DNA of 64,000 bases. It comes from Gracilibacillus salinarum. GTDB lineage: Bacteria > Bacillota > Bacilli > Bacillales > Amphibacillaceae. The DNA is taken from NCBI RefSeq assembly GCF_022919575.1, contig NZ_CP095071.1, forward strand, positions 4,226,001 to 4,290,000. Direction: 5' to 3'. The position numbers were made by a program, and so were the translations under genes. Under the pieces are notes generated by a model. The model was not told the DNA's origin, searched no databases, and worked only from the letters and a program-made list of their open reading frames with translations. The number at the start of each line of letters is the position of its first letter. Position 1 is the first letter of the stretch. Below, one piece after another: positions 1 through 8,553 of the stretch.

Positions 1-135
1 GAGAACCCAGTATTAACCAAAGGTGTAAATACGATGAATGGTATTGTTACTTATCGTGCGGTAGCAGATGCTCACAATTATACGTATCAACGTGTAGAAG
101 CACAATTAAATATGATGTCAGCTGTTTCGTTGTAA
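1..135 (+). CDS. ald: Alanine dehydrogenase, C-terminal end (partial)
   Basis: The first 44 codons of the window are open in frame 1 and stop at TAA 133-135. The peptide (NPVLTKGVNTMNGIVTYRAV and onward) matches the extreme C-terminus of bacterial alanine dehydrogenase, where a 'KG(L/V)N..NG..TY.AVA' segment precedes the stop. The enzyme interconverts L-alanine and pyruvate plus ammonia with NAD. The gene starts outside the window. It is a different gene from the complete ald at 4063-5160, whose C-terminus is clearly different. It probably forms an operon with the GltS-like carrier and the aminotransferase downstream on the same strand. Only a short tail is visible, so the identification rests on one motif. 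Confidence 0.7.
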   Translation, partial: ENPVLTKGVNTMNGIVTYRAVADAHNYTYQRVEAQLNMMSAVSL

Positions 136-219
136 CCATATTCATAGATAAAGACAGAAAACATAGCCTTTCGCTTGTGGGGAGTAGAGGTCTTTAAAAA
201 TCTGTAGGGGGTTATCTAA

Positions 220-1620
220 TTGAATTTTATGATTGCTTTTGGTTTAGCCAGCATTATGTTGTGTCTTGGTGTCATAGGAAGAGCGAAAATACCATTTTTT
301 AAAAATATGTTAGTGCCGGCAAGTGTTATTGGAGGAATTCTTGGGATTGTTGTAATGAATGTTGGAATGGATAGTGTATCTGATCCTGGCGTATTCACAA
401 CGATTGTTACACATTTATTTACATTATCTTTTATTTCAATCGGTTTAACAAATGTCCGGAAATCAAAAGAATCTAAAGGTTCAAAAGGAAAAGAAATTGC
501 AAAAGGTGCGCTTGGAATGGGGATCCTATGGACACTACTTTATGCACTGACGCCGGCTGTTGGTATAGTAATCATTTTGGCAATTGGTGGACAGTTTAAT
601 ATGGATCCGTTTTATGGCTTATTAATTCCATTTGCTTTTACACAAGGACCTGGACAGGCGGCAACGTTTGGTACTATTTTTGAACAGCAGTATGGTATTG
701 AGAATGCAGCGATGGTGGGGATGACGTTTGCAGCAATCGGATTTATTTTTTGTTTCTTAGTAGGTGTCCCTCTTGCGAAATATGGATTGAAGAAAGGCTT
801 AGCTAAGAATTTTGGCCAGGCGAAAATTGATCAGGCAGTAGAAAGAGGTTATTACGTCAAAAGTGAACAAGAAAAATCTCTTGGAAAAGAGACGATATAT
901 AGCGGCAATATGGATACTATGACCTTCCACTTTGCGATCATGGGAGTCTGTTACATTATGGCCTTAGGCTTGTCATGGCTGATGTCGTTTGTTCCAGGGA
1001 TCGGTGCAAGTATGAGTGCAATGTTATTCGTTCATGGTTTGGTGGCAGCTTATATTGTAAAAGCAATGATGAAAAAATTAGGTATTGATTATCTGCTTAA
1101 CAATACATTTCAATCTAAAATTACTGGTTGGGCGACAGATTATTTAATTGTTTGTTCCTTTATGGCAGTACAATTCAGTATTATAGGTGAATGGCTTATA
1201 CCCATATTAATAGAGTCAATTATTATCACGGTCGTTACCGTTTTGGTTGTTGTCTATTTTGGTCAACGTCTAGGAGGCGAGGACGATTTTGGCAGAACGT
1301 TAGGATTGTTTGGAGCTGCAACGGCAACAACACCAAGTGGCATTGCATTAGTCAGAATGATCGATCCTTCACTTAAATCAGCAACACCAGTCGAATTAGG
1401 AATGATGAATGTGTTTATGACATTTTCGTTTGTAACGGTATTGACCATTATGGGAATCGGTGGTGGAACGTTATCCATGACAATAGGAATCTTACTATTA
1501 ATTGCCCCAATTCCAGTCTATTTAATTATTTTAAAAATATTTAAAGTCTGGGGTAAGAAAACATATCAATTTAATACGAAGGTTGAACCGGTTTTAGAAA
1601 AGAAAAAGTCAGCGGTGTAA
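220..1620 (+). CDS. Sodium/glutamate symporter (GltS/ESS family) homologue
   Basis: A 466-residue, very hydrophobic protein with about 11-12 predicted membrane segments. The N-terminus (residues 1-45) and the glycine-rich repeated cores (QGPGQAATFG near 145 and the GAATATTPSGIALVR region near 365) are typical of the GltS/ESS family of Na+-coupled carboxylate or glutamate carriers. It is somewhat longer than the E. coli protein (about 400 residues), mainly through a charged cytoplasmic loop (residues 190-235). TTG at 220 is taken as the start because an AGGGGG ribosome site (206-211) precedes it at good spacing and no ATG does better. It lies 30 bp upstream of the class III aminotransferase, so the substrate is plausibly an amino acid or dicarboxylate processed by that enzyme. 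Actual substrate unknown. Confidence 0.82.
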   Translation: MNFMIAFGLASIMLCLGVIGRAKIPFFKNMLVPASVIGGILGIVVMNVGMDSVSDPGVFTTIVTHLFTLSFISIGLTNVRKSKESKGSKGKEIAKGALGMGILWTLLYALTPAVGIVIILAIGGQFNMDPFYGLLIPFAFTQGPGQAATFGTIFEQQYGIENAAMVGMTFAAIGFIFCFLVGVPLAKYGLKKGLAKNFGQAKIDQAVERGYYVKSEQEKSLGKETIYSGNMDTMTFHFAIMGVCYIMALGLSWLMSFVPGIGASMSAMLFVHGLVAAYIVKAMMKKLGIDYLLNNTFQSKITGWATDYLIVCSFMAVQFSIIGEWLIPILIESIIITVVTVLVVVYFGQRLGGEDDFGRTLGLFGAATATTPSGIALVRMIDPSLKSATPVELGMMNVFMTFSFVTVLTIMGIGGGTLSMTIGILLLIAPIPVYLIILKIFKVWGKKTYQFNTKVEPVLEKKKSAV

Positions 1621-1650
1621 TAAACGTCCGATAATTGGGAGGGGAATAGA

Positions 1651-3000
1651 ATGGTAGGTACATTAATTAAAACAGAACAGAAACAAGAACATTTATGGCA
1701 TGCATTAAATAGATTCAATCCTGAAACACGACCAATGGTAGTTTCTCATGGTGAAGGAGCATGGTTTACAGCAGAATCAGGTGAAAAATATTTTGATGGC
1801 GTATCAGGACTTTGGTGCTTGAATTTAGGGCATGGACAGAAAGAAATCGTAGAGGCTGCTGCAAATACAATGATGAATCTTTCCTATTCACCATTAACAT
1901 TAAGCCATCAGCCGGCCATCGATCTATCAGCAAAAATTAGTGAAACATTAGGCGCATCCTATAAAACATTTTTTGCAAATAGTGGTTCTGAAGCAAATGA
2001 AACAGCGTTTAAAATCGCACGCCAATACCATAAACAAAATGGTAATCCAGAGAAGTATAAGATCATTTCTCGCTATCGTGCCTATCACGGTACGACATTA
2101 GGTGCATTGAGTGCAACAGCTCAGGCGAACCGACGGATGAAGTATGATCCAGGTGTACCAGGCTTTTTACATGTTGTCCCACCATACAGTTATCGTTGTA
2201 TGTTTGATAAGGGAGGAGAGGGATCTGATTTAATTGCAGCAGATATGTTAGAGCAAACCATCGTCTGGGAAGGTGAAGAAACAGTAGCTGCTGTCATTAT
2301 GGAACCTATTATTTCTGGTGGAGGTGTCCTTGTACCTTCGCCGAAATATTTGCAACGAGTGCAAGCTATTTGTGAGAAATATGATGTGCTGCTAATTATG
2401 GATGAAGTCGTCTCCGGTTTCGGACGTACCGGGAAAATGTTCGGATTTATGCATTCAGAGGGAGTCCAACCTGATATCGTCACGATGGCGAAGGGGTTAA
2501 CGAGCGGTTATTTACCACTTGGTGCAACAGCTGTTCAATCGTATATTTACGAAAAGTTTAAAGGAGATGACCAACACGATCATTTCCGTCATGTTTCTAC
2601 CTACGGAGGTCACCCAGCTTCATGTGCGGTAGCCTTAAAGAATATCGAAATTATTGAACGAGAGCAAATTGTTGATCGTGTCGAAAAACTTGGCAATCAA
2701 ATACTTGACAGACTTCGTCAGCTTGAGAACCTCCCATACGTCGGTGAATGCCGTCGCGCCGGATTCCTTTGTGGTATTGAATTGGTGGAAAACAAATTAA
2801 CAAAAGCACCAGCATCAGATGAGAAAGTCGATTTTGTTATCCAGGAGTGTAAGAAAAAAGGGATCATCATCGGTAAGAATGGCGATACAGTACCAGGCTA
2901 CAGCAACGTCCTGATCATCGCTCCACCGCTGATATCGAAAGAAGAAGACTTGCAATGGGTCGTAGATGTGGTAACCGAAGCAATACAAAAATTAGTTTAA
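1651..3000 (+). CDS. Class III PLP-dependent aminotransferase (YhxA-like)
   Basis: 449 residues, fold-type I class III (omega) aminotransferase. Visible signatures: SGSEANET (111-118) for the PLP phosphate, the DEVVSGFGRTG block with PLP-ring Asp251, and the Schiff-base Lys281 in DIVTMAKGLTSG. It resembles Bacillus YhxA and omega-amino acid:pyruvate aminotransferases. ATG 1651 follows GGGAGGGG at ideal distance. It sits directly behind the GltS-like gene and in the same unit as the partial ald, which would recycle alanine formed when pyruvate is the amino acceptor. A paralogue is at 5182-6525. The amine donor cannot be read from sequence; beta-alanine, GABA, taurine or polyamine-derived omega-amino acids are all possible. 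Confidence 0.88.
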   Translation: MVGTLIKTEQKQEHLWHALNRFNPETRPMVVSHGEGAWFTAESGEKYFDGVSGLWCLNLGHGQKEIVEAAANTMMNLSYSPLTLSHQPAIDLSAKISETLGASYKTFFANSGSEANETAFKIARQYHKQNGNPEKYKIISRYRAYHGTTLGALSATAQANRRMKYDPGVPGFLHVVPPYSYRCMFDKGGEGSDLIAADMLEQTIVWEGEETVAAVIMEPIISGGGVLVPSPKYLQRVQAICEKYDVLLIMDEVVSGFGRTGKMFGFMHSEGVQPDIVTMAKGLTSGYLPLGATAVQSYIYEKFKGDDQHDHFRHVSTYGGHPASCAVALKNIEIIEREQIVDRVEKLGNQILDRLRQLENLPYVGECRRAGFLCGIELVENKLTKAPASDEKVDFVIQECKKKGIIIGKNGDTVPGYSNVLIIAPPLISKEEDLQWVVDVVTEAIQKLV

Positions 3001-3061
3001 TAAATGGGAAGTGAAGATAAGAAAAATAAGGAAAACTTGAATACGTTTGTGGTCTAATTAA

Positions 3062-3122
3062 TAGCCGAACATGCATGAAATGTCGTCAAGAACGATATTC
3101 ATGTTATGTTCGGTTTTCTATT
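3062..3122 (+). terminator. Hairpin and T-rich tail after the aminotransferase
   Basis: CCGAACAT near 3064 pairs with ATGTTCGG near 3106-3113, extended inward by CATGAA/TTCATG, and is followed by TTTTCT. It ends the ald-gltS-aminotransferase unit. The outer stem sequence recurs in the hairpin at 26631-26669. Confidence 0.6.
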
Positions 3123-3135
3123 ATACTGTATAGAT

Positions 3136-3919
3136 ATACTGCGAAGTAACAAGAACCGCGAAATATAGGTATCGCGATCAGCTGGGAGACCATTTTGACA
3201 TGGTTTGTCTGCTAGAATGCCACTCCGTCCAACCACTCCGCGTCCTGCGGAGCACGGCTGAAGCTAACTTTGTGAAGAAGGGCGCTTCACAAAGTGGTTC
3301 TTCAGCACCTGCACAATCCCGCGGGAGTCTCCGTAGTTGGACTACGTTAATGTTAGATACTACAACTAATGGTATGCTGAGCGGTATCCTCATGTGTTTA
3401 TACTACTTTCTTGAAAATGTATGGATAGCAGCAGACATATTTTCTTATCGCATTTTTCCCGCTGTAATAAGATAAAGTATTGGAGGAACTTCCCTCTTTT
3501 GATATACATTGTATTATATTCCTACATTCAGCAGTGGAACCAAGCATACCATGTTATCTAGAAGATAGATGCTTTTTGTGAGAAATCATAAGGCACACAG
3601 GTCAAAATACTACCTCTACCATTGGTTGTAGAGCCTAAACTATAGCGTAGGCCAACCACGGAGACTCCCGTGGGATCAGCGCGAGCTGAAGATCTACTTA
3701 GTCTGTGCCTGTGTCTTCTAGTATCGCTTCGAGGTAAGCTTCTTCGGCACAAGGCAGCACAGATGTTATTTCAAGTAGTAGCCTATCTGAAGCCGTGCCC
3801 CACAGGACGCGGAGTGGTTGGCCGGAGCGATATCATAGCACATGAAATCGTTCAAAATGACTTCAACGAACGCTTGTTAGCATGAAGAAATCTCGCCAAA
3901 TTGTATTACTTCGCAGTAT
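3136..3919. mobile_element. Fold-back element E1 (784 bp, 14-bp terminal inverted repeats, no ORF)
   Basis: ATACTGCGAAGTAA at 3136-3149 is matched by its exact reverse complement at 3906-3919. Inside lie module A (3229-3340, starting CCAACCACTCCGCG and ending CTCCGTAGTTGG) and module B (about 3643-3830). Module B resembles the reverse complement of A with about 85 extra central bases, so the element can fold back over most of its length. The same modules occur in E2 (29595-30199). Local G+C is clearly higher than in neighbouring DNA. No open frame with a transposase motif is present; short open frames here look spurious. It fills the 1-kb gap between the convergent aminotransferase and ald genes. 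A non-autonomous transposable element is the best reading; a large structured RNA is an alternative. Confidence 0.6.
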
Positions 3920-4062
3920 GCTTCAACTACGTCTAGACGTAAAAAGATTCTATCTGTAGTATGTTGTTTGTTTTCTAGTATTACACACTGAGAATTTATA
4001 ACTCCCGGTAGTCTTACCGTCTTTGAACGAAAACAAAACAGAACAAGTTATACATTATATCC

Positions 4063-5160
4063 TCATTTAGCCAATGCTTCCTCAAGTTCTTTTGCAACTA
4101 GCTCGTGTGTAATTTTTCCCTTTGCTACATTAATCCCTTTTTGAATCGATGGTCGTCTTTTACAAGCTTCCTTCAGCCCTTTATTTGCAATGTGGAGTGC
4201 ATAGGGGAGGGTGACATTGGTTAGTGCATTCGTTGCTGTTCTTGGGACTGATCCAGGCATGTTTGCTACTGCATAATGAACGACACCATGTTTGGTGTAC
4301 GTAGGGTGATCGTGAGTGGTGATGTGGTCGACTGTTTCGACAATGCCGCCTTGATCAATCGCGACATCGACAATGACAGAACCAGGACTCATTTTTTTTA
4401 CGATTTCTTCCGATACGAGCTTCGGTGCTTTACCGCCAGGGATGAGTACGCCACCGATTACCAGATCAGCCTCTGTCACTGCAGTGGCAATATTTGCAGG
4501 GTTGGATATCAGTGTACGGATGTGGTTGCCAAACAAGTCATCCAACTCTCGCAATCTATCAGGATTAAGATCAATAATTGTCACATCCGCACCTAAACCG
4601 ATGGCGATTTTGGCTGCATTAGTCCCGACAACGCCCCCGCCAATAACCGTTATTTTACCCCGTGAGACGCCAGGTACACCAGATAAGAGAATCCCTTTTC
4701 CACCATGTATTTTTTCTAAAAACTGTGCACCGATTTGTGAAGCCATTCGTCCGGCGATTTCGCTCATTGGTGTAAGCAAGGGAAGTTTGCCATTCTCTTC
4801 AATGGTTTCATAAGCGATAGCTGTTATCTTTGAATCAATTAAAGCATTTGCTAATTCTGGTTCTGCTGCTAGGTGTAAATAAGTAAAAAGGATAAGGTCT
4901 TCACGGAAATAACGATATTCTGATGCTAATGGTTCTTTCACTTTTAGAATCATATCAGCCTGATTCCACACATTGTCTGTGCTATCCTCGATAATTGCAC
5001 CAGTTTCAAAGTATTCTTGATCTAAAAAACCACTGCCAGTACCAGCGTTCTTTTCTATGACAACTTGATGTCCATTATCGATGAATTGTGCAACTCCTGT
5101 CGGCGTCAGCGCAACACGATTCTCATTATTTTTTATTTCCTTAGGAACGCCAATAATCAT
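4063..5160 (-). CDS. ald: Alanine dehydrogenase
   Basis: 365 residues, full family length, very close to Bacillus Ald. It catalyses L-alanine + NAD+ + H2O to pyruvate + NH3 + NADH in the cytoplasm. The substrate/catalytic residues expected from known structures are present: Arg15, Lys75 in KVKEP and His96 in LHLAAEPEL. The Rossmann motif [10 protein letters not shown] spans 174-183. ATG 5160 is preceded by a good ribosome site (GAAAGGAGC). It is the third gene of a minus-strand unit behind the aminotransferase (21-bp gap), which argues that the aminotransferase uses pyruvate and that Ald regenerates it. It is the second ald in the window (see 1-135). No clear terminator is seen downstream before E1. 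Confidence 0.96.
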   Translation of the reverse strand: MIIGVPKEIKNNENRVALTPTGVAQFIDNGHQVVIEKNAGTGSGFLDQEYFETGAIIEDSTDNVWNQADMILKVKEPLASEYRYFREDLILFTYLHLAAEPELANALIDSKITAIAYETIEENGKLPLLTPMSEIAGRMASQIGAQFLEKIHGGKGILLSGVPGVSRGKITVIGGGVVGTNAAKIAIGLGADVTIIDLNPDRLRELDDLFGNHIRTLISNPANIATAVTEADLVIGGVLIPGGKAPKLVSEEIVKKMSPGSVIVDVAIDQGGIVETVDHITTHDHPTYTKHGVVHYAVANMPGSVPRTATNALTNVTLPYALHIANKGLKEACKRRPSIQKGINVAKGKITHELVAKELEEALAK

Positions 5161-5181
5161 AAATAAGCTCCTTTCGGTTCA

Positions 5182-6525
5182 TTATAATTTGGCGATTGCC
5201 ATTTTCAATGCATCAATCATTAGTTGGAGTTCATCCTGGGTAATGGAAAGCGGCGGAGACATAGTAATAATATTATTAAATCCAGCAACAGTATCACTAG
5301 TCTTGCCTATTAATATATGCTGTTCTTTACACATTTTCACAATGCTTGCTGCCCGTTCCTCTTCTATTGGTTCTTTTGTCGTTTTATCTTTCACTAATTC
5401 AATACCAGCAACTAATCCTTTTCCGCGGATATCTCCTACATTCGGGTGATCCATTAAAGGCTGTAGTTCATGCAATAGCCATTCACCAAGTGATTCAGCG
5501 TTTTGAATCAGCTGTTCTTCTTCGATGATTTCAAGGTTTTTCAAAGCTACTGCACACGCAGCAGGACTTCCGCCAAATGTATTAACATGACGAAAATGAT
5601 CATAATCGTCAGTGGTAGTAAAAGCTTCATAGATTTCTCGTTTGACTGCAGTGGCGGCAAGAGGCATATATCCACTTGTTAATCCTTTCGCCATCGTGAC
5701 AATATCAGGCTGCACGTCATAATGTTTAAATCCAAATTGTTTACCGGTTCGGCCGAATCCACAAATAACTTCATCACAGATCAATAATGCGCCATGCTTC
5801 TCACAAATCTCTTTGACTCGTTTCATGTAACTATCATGAGGAACAAGAACGCCTCCACCTGTAATGATCGGTTCCATGATGACTGCACCAATTGTTTCAC
5901 TCATTTCCCAAGTCATCACTTTATCTATATCGTTGGCAGCTTCGATACAACACGTTCCATCTTCTCGGTGGAAGCCACTTCGATAACAATCAGGAGGAGC
6001 TACATGTAAGAATCCTTGTGCTAACGGTTCATATTTATAGGCGCGCTGCATCTGACCACCAGCTGCGAGTGTAGCAATGGTACTTCCATGGTAAGAACGG
6101 TATCTGGACACAACTTTGTGTTTACTAGGTTCACCTATTTGATGGAAATATTGTCTCGTTATCTTTAATGCCGTTTCATTCGCTTCAGAACCACTATTAG
6201 AAAAGAAAATCACATAATCATCGCCTAGCCATTCGTTGAGCTTCTCGCTTAATTCTATGGCGGGTAAATGACTATTCATTAATGGATAGTAAGACATTTC
6301 CTTAAGCTGCTCACTGGCGACATCGGCGATTTCCGGTCGGCCATATCCGACATTCACACACCATAATCCAGCCATTCCATCTAGGTATCTATTATCGTTA
6401 ATGTCTGTTATCCAGACGCCATCCGCTTTTTTTGTGATCATTGTTGCATCTGGATTATATTTCTTCATAGCATGCCATACATACTGCTCATCTTTACGAA
6501 AGAGATTATCCGTGTTAAATTTCAT
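5182..6525 (-). CDS. Class III PLP-dependent aminotransferase (YhxA-like), second copy
   Basis: 447 residues from the chosen start. Hallmarks (numbered from the ATG two codons further upstream at 6531): SGSEANET 113-120, Asp253 in CDEVICGFGRTG and PLP Lys282 in VTMAKGLTSG. Overall it is very close to Bacillus YhxA and clearly paralogous to the enzyme at 1651-3000. Of two adjacent ATGs, the one at 6525 is about 9 nt from GGAGG while that at 6531 is only 3 nt away, so 6525 is preferred. The start overlaps the end of the hydroxyacid dehydrogenase gene by 11 bp, indicating translational coupling, and ald follows. The expected reaction is an omega-amine plus pyruvate giving a semialdehyde plus L-alanine. 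Donor unknown. Confidence 0.9.
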   Translation of the reverse strand: MKFNTDNLFRKDEQYVWHAMKKYNPDATMITKKADGVWITDINDNRYLDGMAGLWCVNVGYGRPEIADVASEQLKEMSYYPLMNSHLPAIELSEKLNEWLGDDYVIFFSNSGSEANETALKITRQYFHQIGEPSKHKVVSRYRSYHGSTIATLAAGGQMQRAYKYEPLAQGFLHVAPPDCYRSGFHREDGTCCIEAANDIDKVMTWEMSETIGAVIMEPIITGGGVLVPHDSYMKRVKEICEKHGALLICDEVICGFGRTGKQFGFKHYDVQPDIVTMAKGLTSGYMPLAATAVKREIYEAFTTTDDYDHFRHVNTFGGSPAACAVALKNLEIIEEEQLIQNAESLGEWLLHELQPLMDHPNVGDIRGKGLVAGIELVKDKTTKEPIEEERAASIVKMCKEQHILIGKTSDTVAGFNNIITMSPPLSITQDELQLMIDALKMAIAKL

Positions 6526-7519
6526 ATTCATTTCCCTCCGTTTGAATGAAAAGTTCTTTATTGATTAAATTGGCAGGCTTCTTTCCGCTTAACCCTTCGA
6601 TCAGGTTTTGAGCGGCTAGTCTCGACATGGCTAATTCTGTTTCATAGGTAGAGGATCCAATGTGTGGTGTGGTAACGACGTTTGTTAGCTGGAGTAATTC
6701 ATTGTCATGGTTTACTGGTTCTTGCCGGTATACATCCAAACCAGCAGCCCGAATTTTTTTCTGCTTTAAGGCTTCAATTAGTGCGGTTTCATCAACTGTT
6801 GCTCCTCGGGAACCATTGATAAAGATAGCAGAGCTTTTCATTAAATCAAATTCCCGTTTCCCGATTAAATTTTTCGTGCTTGGTGTTAAGGGCGTCATTA
6901 AGCAAATGAAATCTGCTTTCGTTAATAACGTATTCATTTCACAGTAGGTTGCGTTGTATTTCTTTTCTGCGTCTTCGTTACGTGTGCGATTGTGATAGAG
7001 TACATTCATGTTGAATCCGCCGTGCGCTCGTTTGGCGATAAGTGAGCCAATCGTACCCATCCCAATAATGCCTATTGTTTTGTGGTGGACATTGACGCCG
7101 AATTGATCATGCGTCAGATACTGTTTCCAGCCACCGCTCCGTAAATAATTGTGAAGTTCCGGAATGCGTCTGGCAGTTGCCAGCAAAATCCCAAACACTG
7201 CATCAGCAGTTGTTTCCTCGAGCACACCAGGCGTGTTTGTAGCCATCACGCTGTATTTTGTCATCGCTTCGATGTCCAGATTGTTATAACCGGTCGACAC
7301 ATTACATACAATCTTTAAAAGCGGTGCCTGTTGTAATAATTTTTCGGTTACTGGGAGTTCAAGACCGATAATTCCTTCCGTGTCTTTTAAATCAGCTAGG
7401 AATAATTCATGGTTTAGAGGATCGATATGTTGGTAGTTTACGACGTTGTAACGTGTTTTAAGTTTTTCCTGGACTTCCCCGGACACACGATTATACACCA
7501 TTACTTTCGCTTTTTTCAT
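6515..7519 (-). CDS. D-isomer-specific 2-hydroxyacid dehydrogenase (glyoxylate/hydroxypyruvate reductase-like)
   Basis: 334 residues, two-domain D-2-hydroxyacid dehydrogenase. Nucleotide-binding motif GMGTIG at 153-158; catalytic triad Arg238 (NGSRG), Glu267 (RQEP) and His286 (PHIGSS). The residue run after the second beta strand is NRTR (177-180) rather than an acidic residue, which favours NADPH, as in glyoxylate and 2-ketogluconate reductases such as B. subtilis YvcT. It is first in the minus-strand unit with the aminotransferase and ald, and divergent from the GntR gene. The ribosome site AAAGGAGA precedes ATG 7519. Its keto acid may be glyoxylate, hydroxypyruvate or a product of the aminotransferase step; sequence alone does not decide. 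Confidence 0.9.
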   Translation of the reverse strand: MKKAKVMVYNRVSGEVQEKLKTRYNVVNYQHIDPLNHELFLADLKDTEGIIGLELPVTEKLLQQAPLLKIVCNVSTGYNNLDIEAMTKYSVMATNTPGVLEETTADAVFGILLATARRIPELHNYLRSGGWKQYLTHDQFGVNVHHKTIGIIGMGTIGSLIAKRAHGGFNMNVLYHNRTRNEDAEKKYNATYCEMNTLLTKADFICLMTPLTPSTKNLIGKREFDLMKSSAIFINGSRGATVDETALIEALKQKKIRAAGLDVYRQEPVNHDNELLQLTNVVTTPHIGSSTYETELAMSRLAAQNLIEGLSGKKPANLINKELFIQTEGNEYEI

Positions 7520-7549
7520 AAGAGAAGTCTCCTTTCATTCAGAAGGATG

Positions 7550-7568
7550 CTTGTCGTATGTCGACAAG
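7550..7568. promoter_or_regulatory. Probable GntR operator upstream of the dehydrogenase operon
   Basis: CTTGTCGTATGTCGACAAG is a near-perfect palindrome lying 31 bp upstream of ATG 7519. Its right half contains ATGTCGACAA (7558-7567), which recurs at 7684 next to the divergent promoter. FCD-type GntR proteins commonly bind short GT-N-AC palindromes of this kind. Confidence 0.6.
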
Positions 7569-7637
7569 ATGAGGTATACCTATAATTTTGCACATAATTC
7601 AGAATAAGTCAATAGTTCGTAATATTCAGATATATTA

Positions 7638-7694
7638 TTGACAGGTAACATACCAGCAGGTAGAATGTGGTTATATTATAGTTATGTCGACAAT
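7638..7694 (+). promoter_or_regulatory. Promoter of the GntR gene with overlapping operator
   Basis: TTGACA (7638-7643), a 17-bp spacer and TAGAAT (7661-7666) form a near-consensus vegetative promoter. ATGTCGACAAT (7684-7694) lies just after the expected transcription start, so the regulator probably represses its own gene through this second copy of the 7558-7567 motif. Confidence 0.65.
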
Positions 7695-7734
7695 CGTTTA
7701 GAAGTGCTATTACATTTTATGAAGGAAGAGAGTA

Positions 7735-8379
7735 ATGAATGATAATAATAAACTAGTTCAAAAACCGCTCAGCGAAGTGATATCAGAAGAGATCAGGAAA
7801 CGGATTTGGAATGGGGAAATTGAGTTTGGTGAGCGACTTTATGAAGCGAGTCTGGCCGAGGAATTTGGGGTAAGCAGAAGTTCACTGAGAGAAGCATTGC
7901 AAACATTGGAGTTCGAGGGTTTACTGGAGAATAAGGCAAGAAGAGGTACCTTTGTTATTAAACATAGTGATGAAGATGTTCGTGAGATTATGGAAGTTCG
8001 GGCTATTCTCGAAACACAGGCATTTATCAATGCATCAGAGGTGATGACAGCAGAAGATTTCGAGCAATTAAGTAACATTATCGATGAAATGAAAAAACTC
8101 GATAAGACGGATGATTGGAATGCGATGTTTGATCTGGATTTGAAATTTCATTTGTTTGTCGTTCATTTGTGTAACAACTCGCGGATTGTGAAGATGTATG
8201 ATCTCATTCAAGTTCAAATACGCACCTTTTTATCTGAATTGGATACGTATTATAAGCAAAACAAAGAATTGTTCTACAAGGAACATGAAGATTTATTTCA
8301 AGCCTTACAGGTACAGGATAAATCTTTGATTGAATTATCTGTCAGAAGACATATTTACCACGGCGCTAACCGTCCGTAA
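7735..8379 (+). CDS. GntR-family transcriptional regulator (FadR/FCD type), C-terminus formed by repeat R1
   Basis: 214 residues: an N-terminal winged helix (about 8-75, with the ASLAEEFGVSRSSLREALQTLE recognition region) and a helical FCD ligand-binding domain (about 80-205) with the expected His/Asp/Arg-type metal or acid-binding positions. It is divergent from the hydroxyacid dehydrogenase operon and upstream of the deacylase/aldehyde dehydrogenase genes, with matching operator motifs at 7550 and 7684, so it likely controls both units in response to a small carboxylate. Oddity: the last codons (YHGANRP and TAA) are read from the 5' end of dispersed repeat R1, so the native C-terminus was replaced, probably with little effect because the FCD domain is otherwise complete. 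Confidence 0.88.
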   Translation: MNDNNKLVQKPLSEVISEEIRKRIWNGEIEFGERLYEASLAEEFGVSRSSLREALQTLEFEGLLENKARRGTFVIKHSDEDVREIMEVRAILETQAFINASEVMTAEDFEQLSNIIDEMKKLDKTDDWNAMFDLDLKFHLFVVHLCNNSRIVKMYDLIQVQIRTFLSELDTYYKQNKELFYKEHEDLFQALQVQDKSLIELSVRRHIYHGANRP

Positions 8380-8507
8380 TACCCCACTTTAAGGTTTGAG
8401 TAATAACTTAGAAGCGGAGTAGGGGATAAACGGGCGAAAACTTCCTGATAAGTCTCGCTAGCAATCAGTGCGGGTCAAAATCCCAACTGATTCCAGTCTC
8501 ACTTTAC
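8356..8507 (+). repeat. Dispersed two-hairpin repeat R, copy R1
   Basis: About 150 bp from ACCACGGCGCTAACCGTC to CAGTCTCACTTTAC. The stem sequences differ from other copies but stay paired: CGTCCGT faces ACGGGCG, where others have CGTCTGT and ACAGACG, and AATCAGT faces ACTGATT, where others have GATCAGT and ACTGATC. Its 5' end overlaps the last codons of the GntR gene. Both ends are flanked by TTTAC. Confidence 0.85.
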
Positions 8508-8553
8508 TTAAGGAAGCATGAGTAATACCAACAATAGTAAGGGGGAAATAATT

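Noticed and set aside
3200..3885. Short ORFs inside E1 on both strands
   Set aside because: They run through GC-rich inverted modules shared with E2, where the frames are not conserved; no transposase motif.
5081..5449. 122-codon + strand ORF opposite ald and aminotransferase
   Set aside because: Shadow of the two well-supported minus-strand genes.
8518..8553. ATG 8518 as start of the M20 deacylase
   Set aside because: The ribosome site is only about 3 nt away and the added residues are unlike family members; TTG 8554 is better placed. Not excluded.
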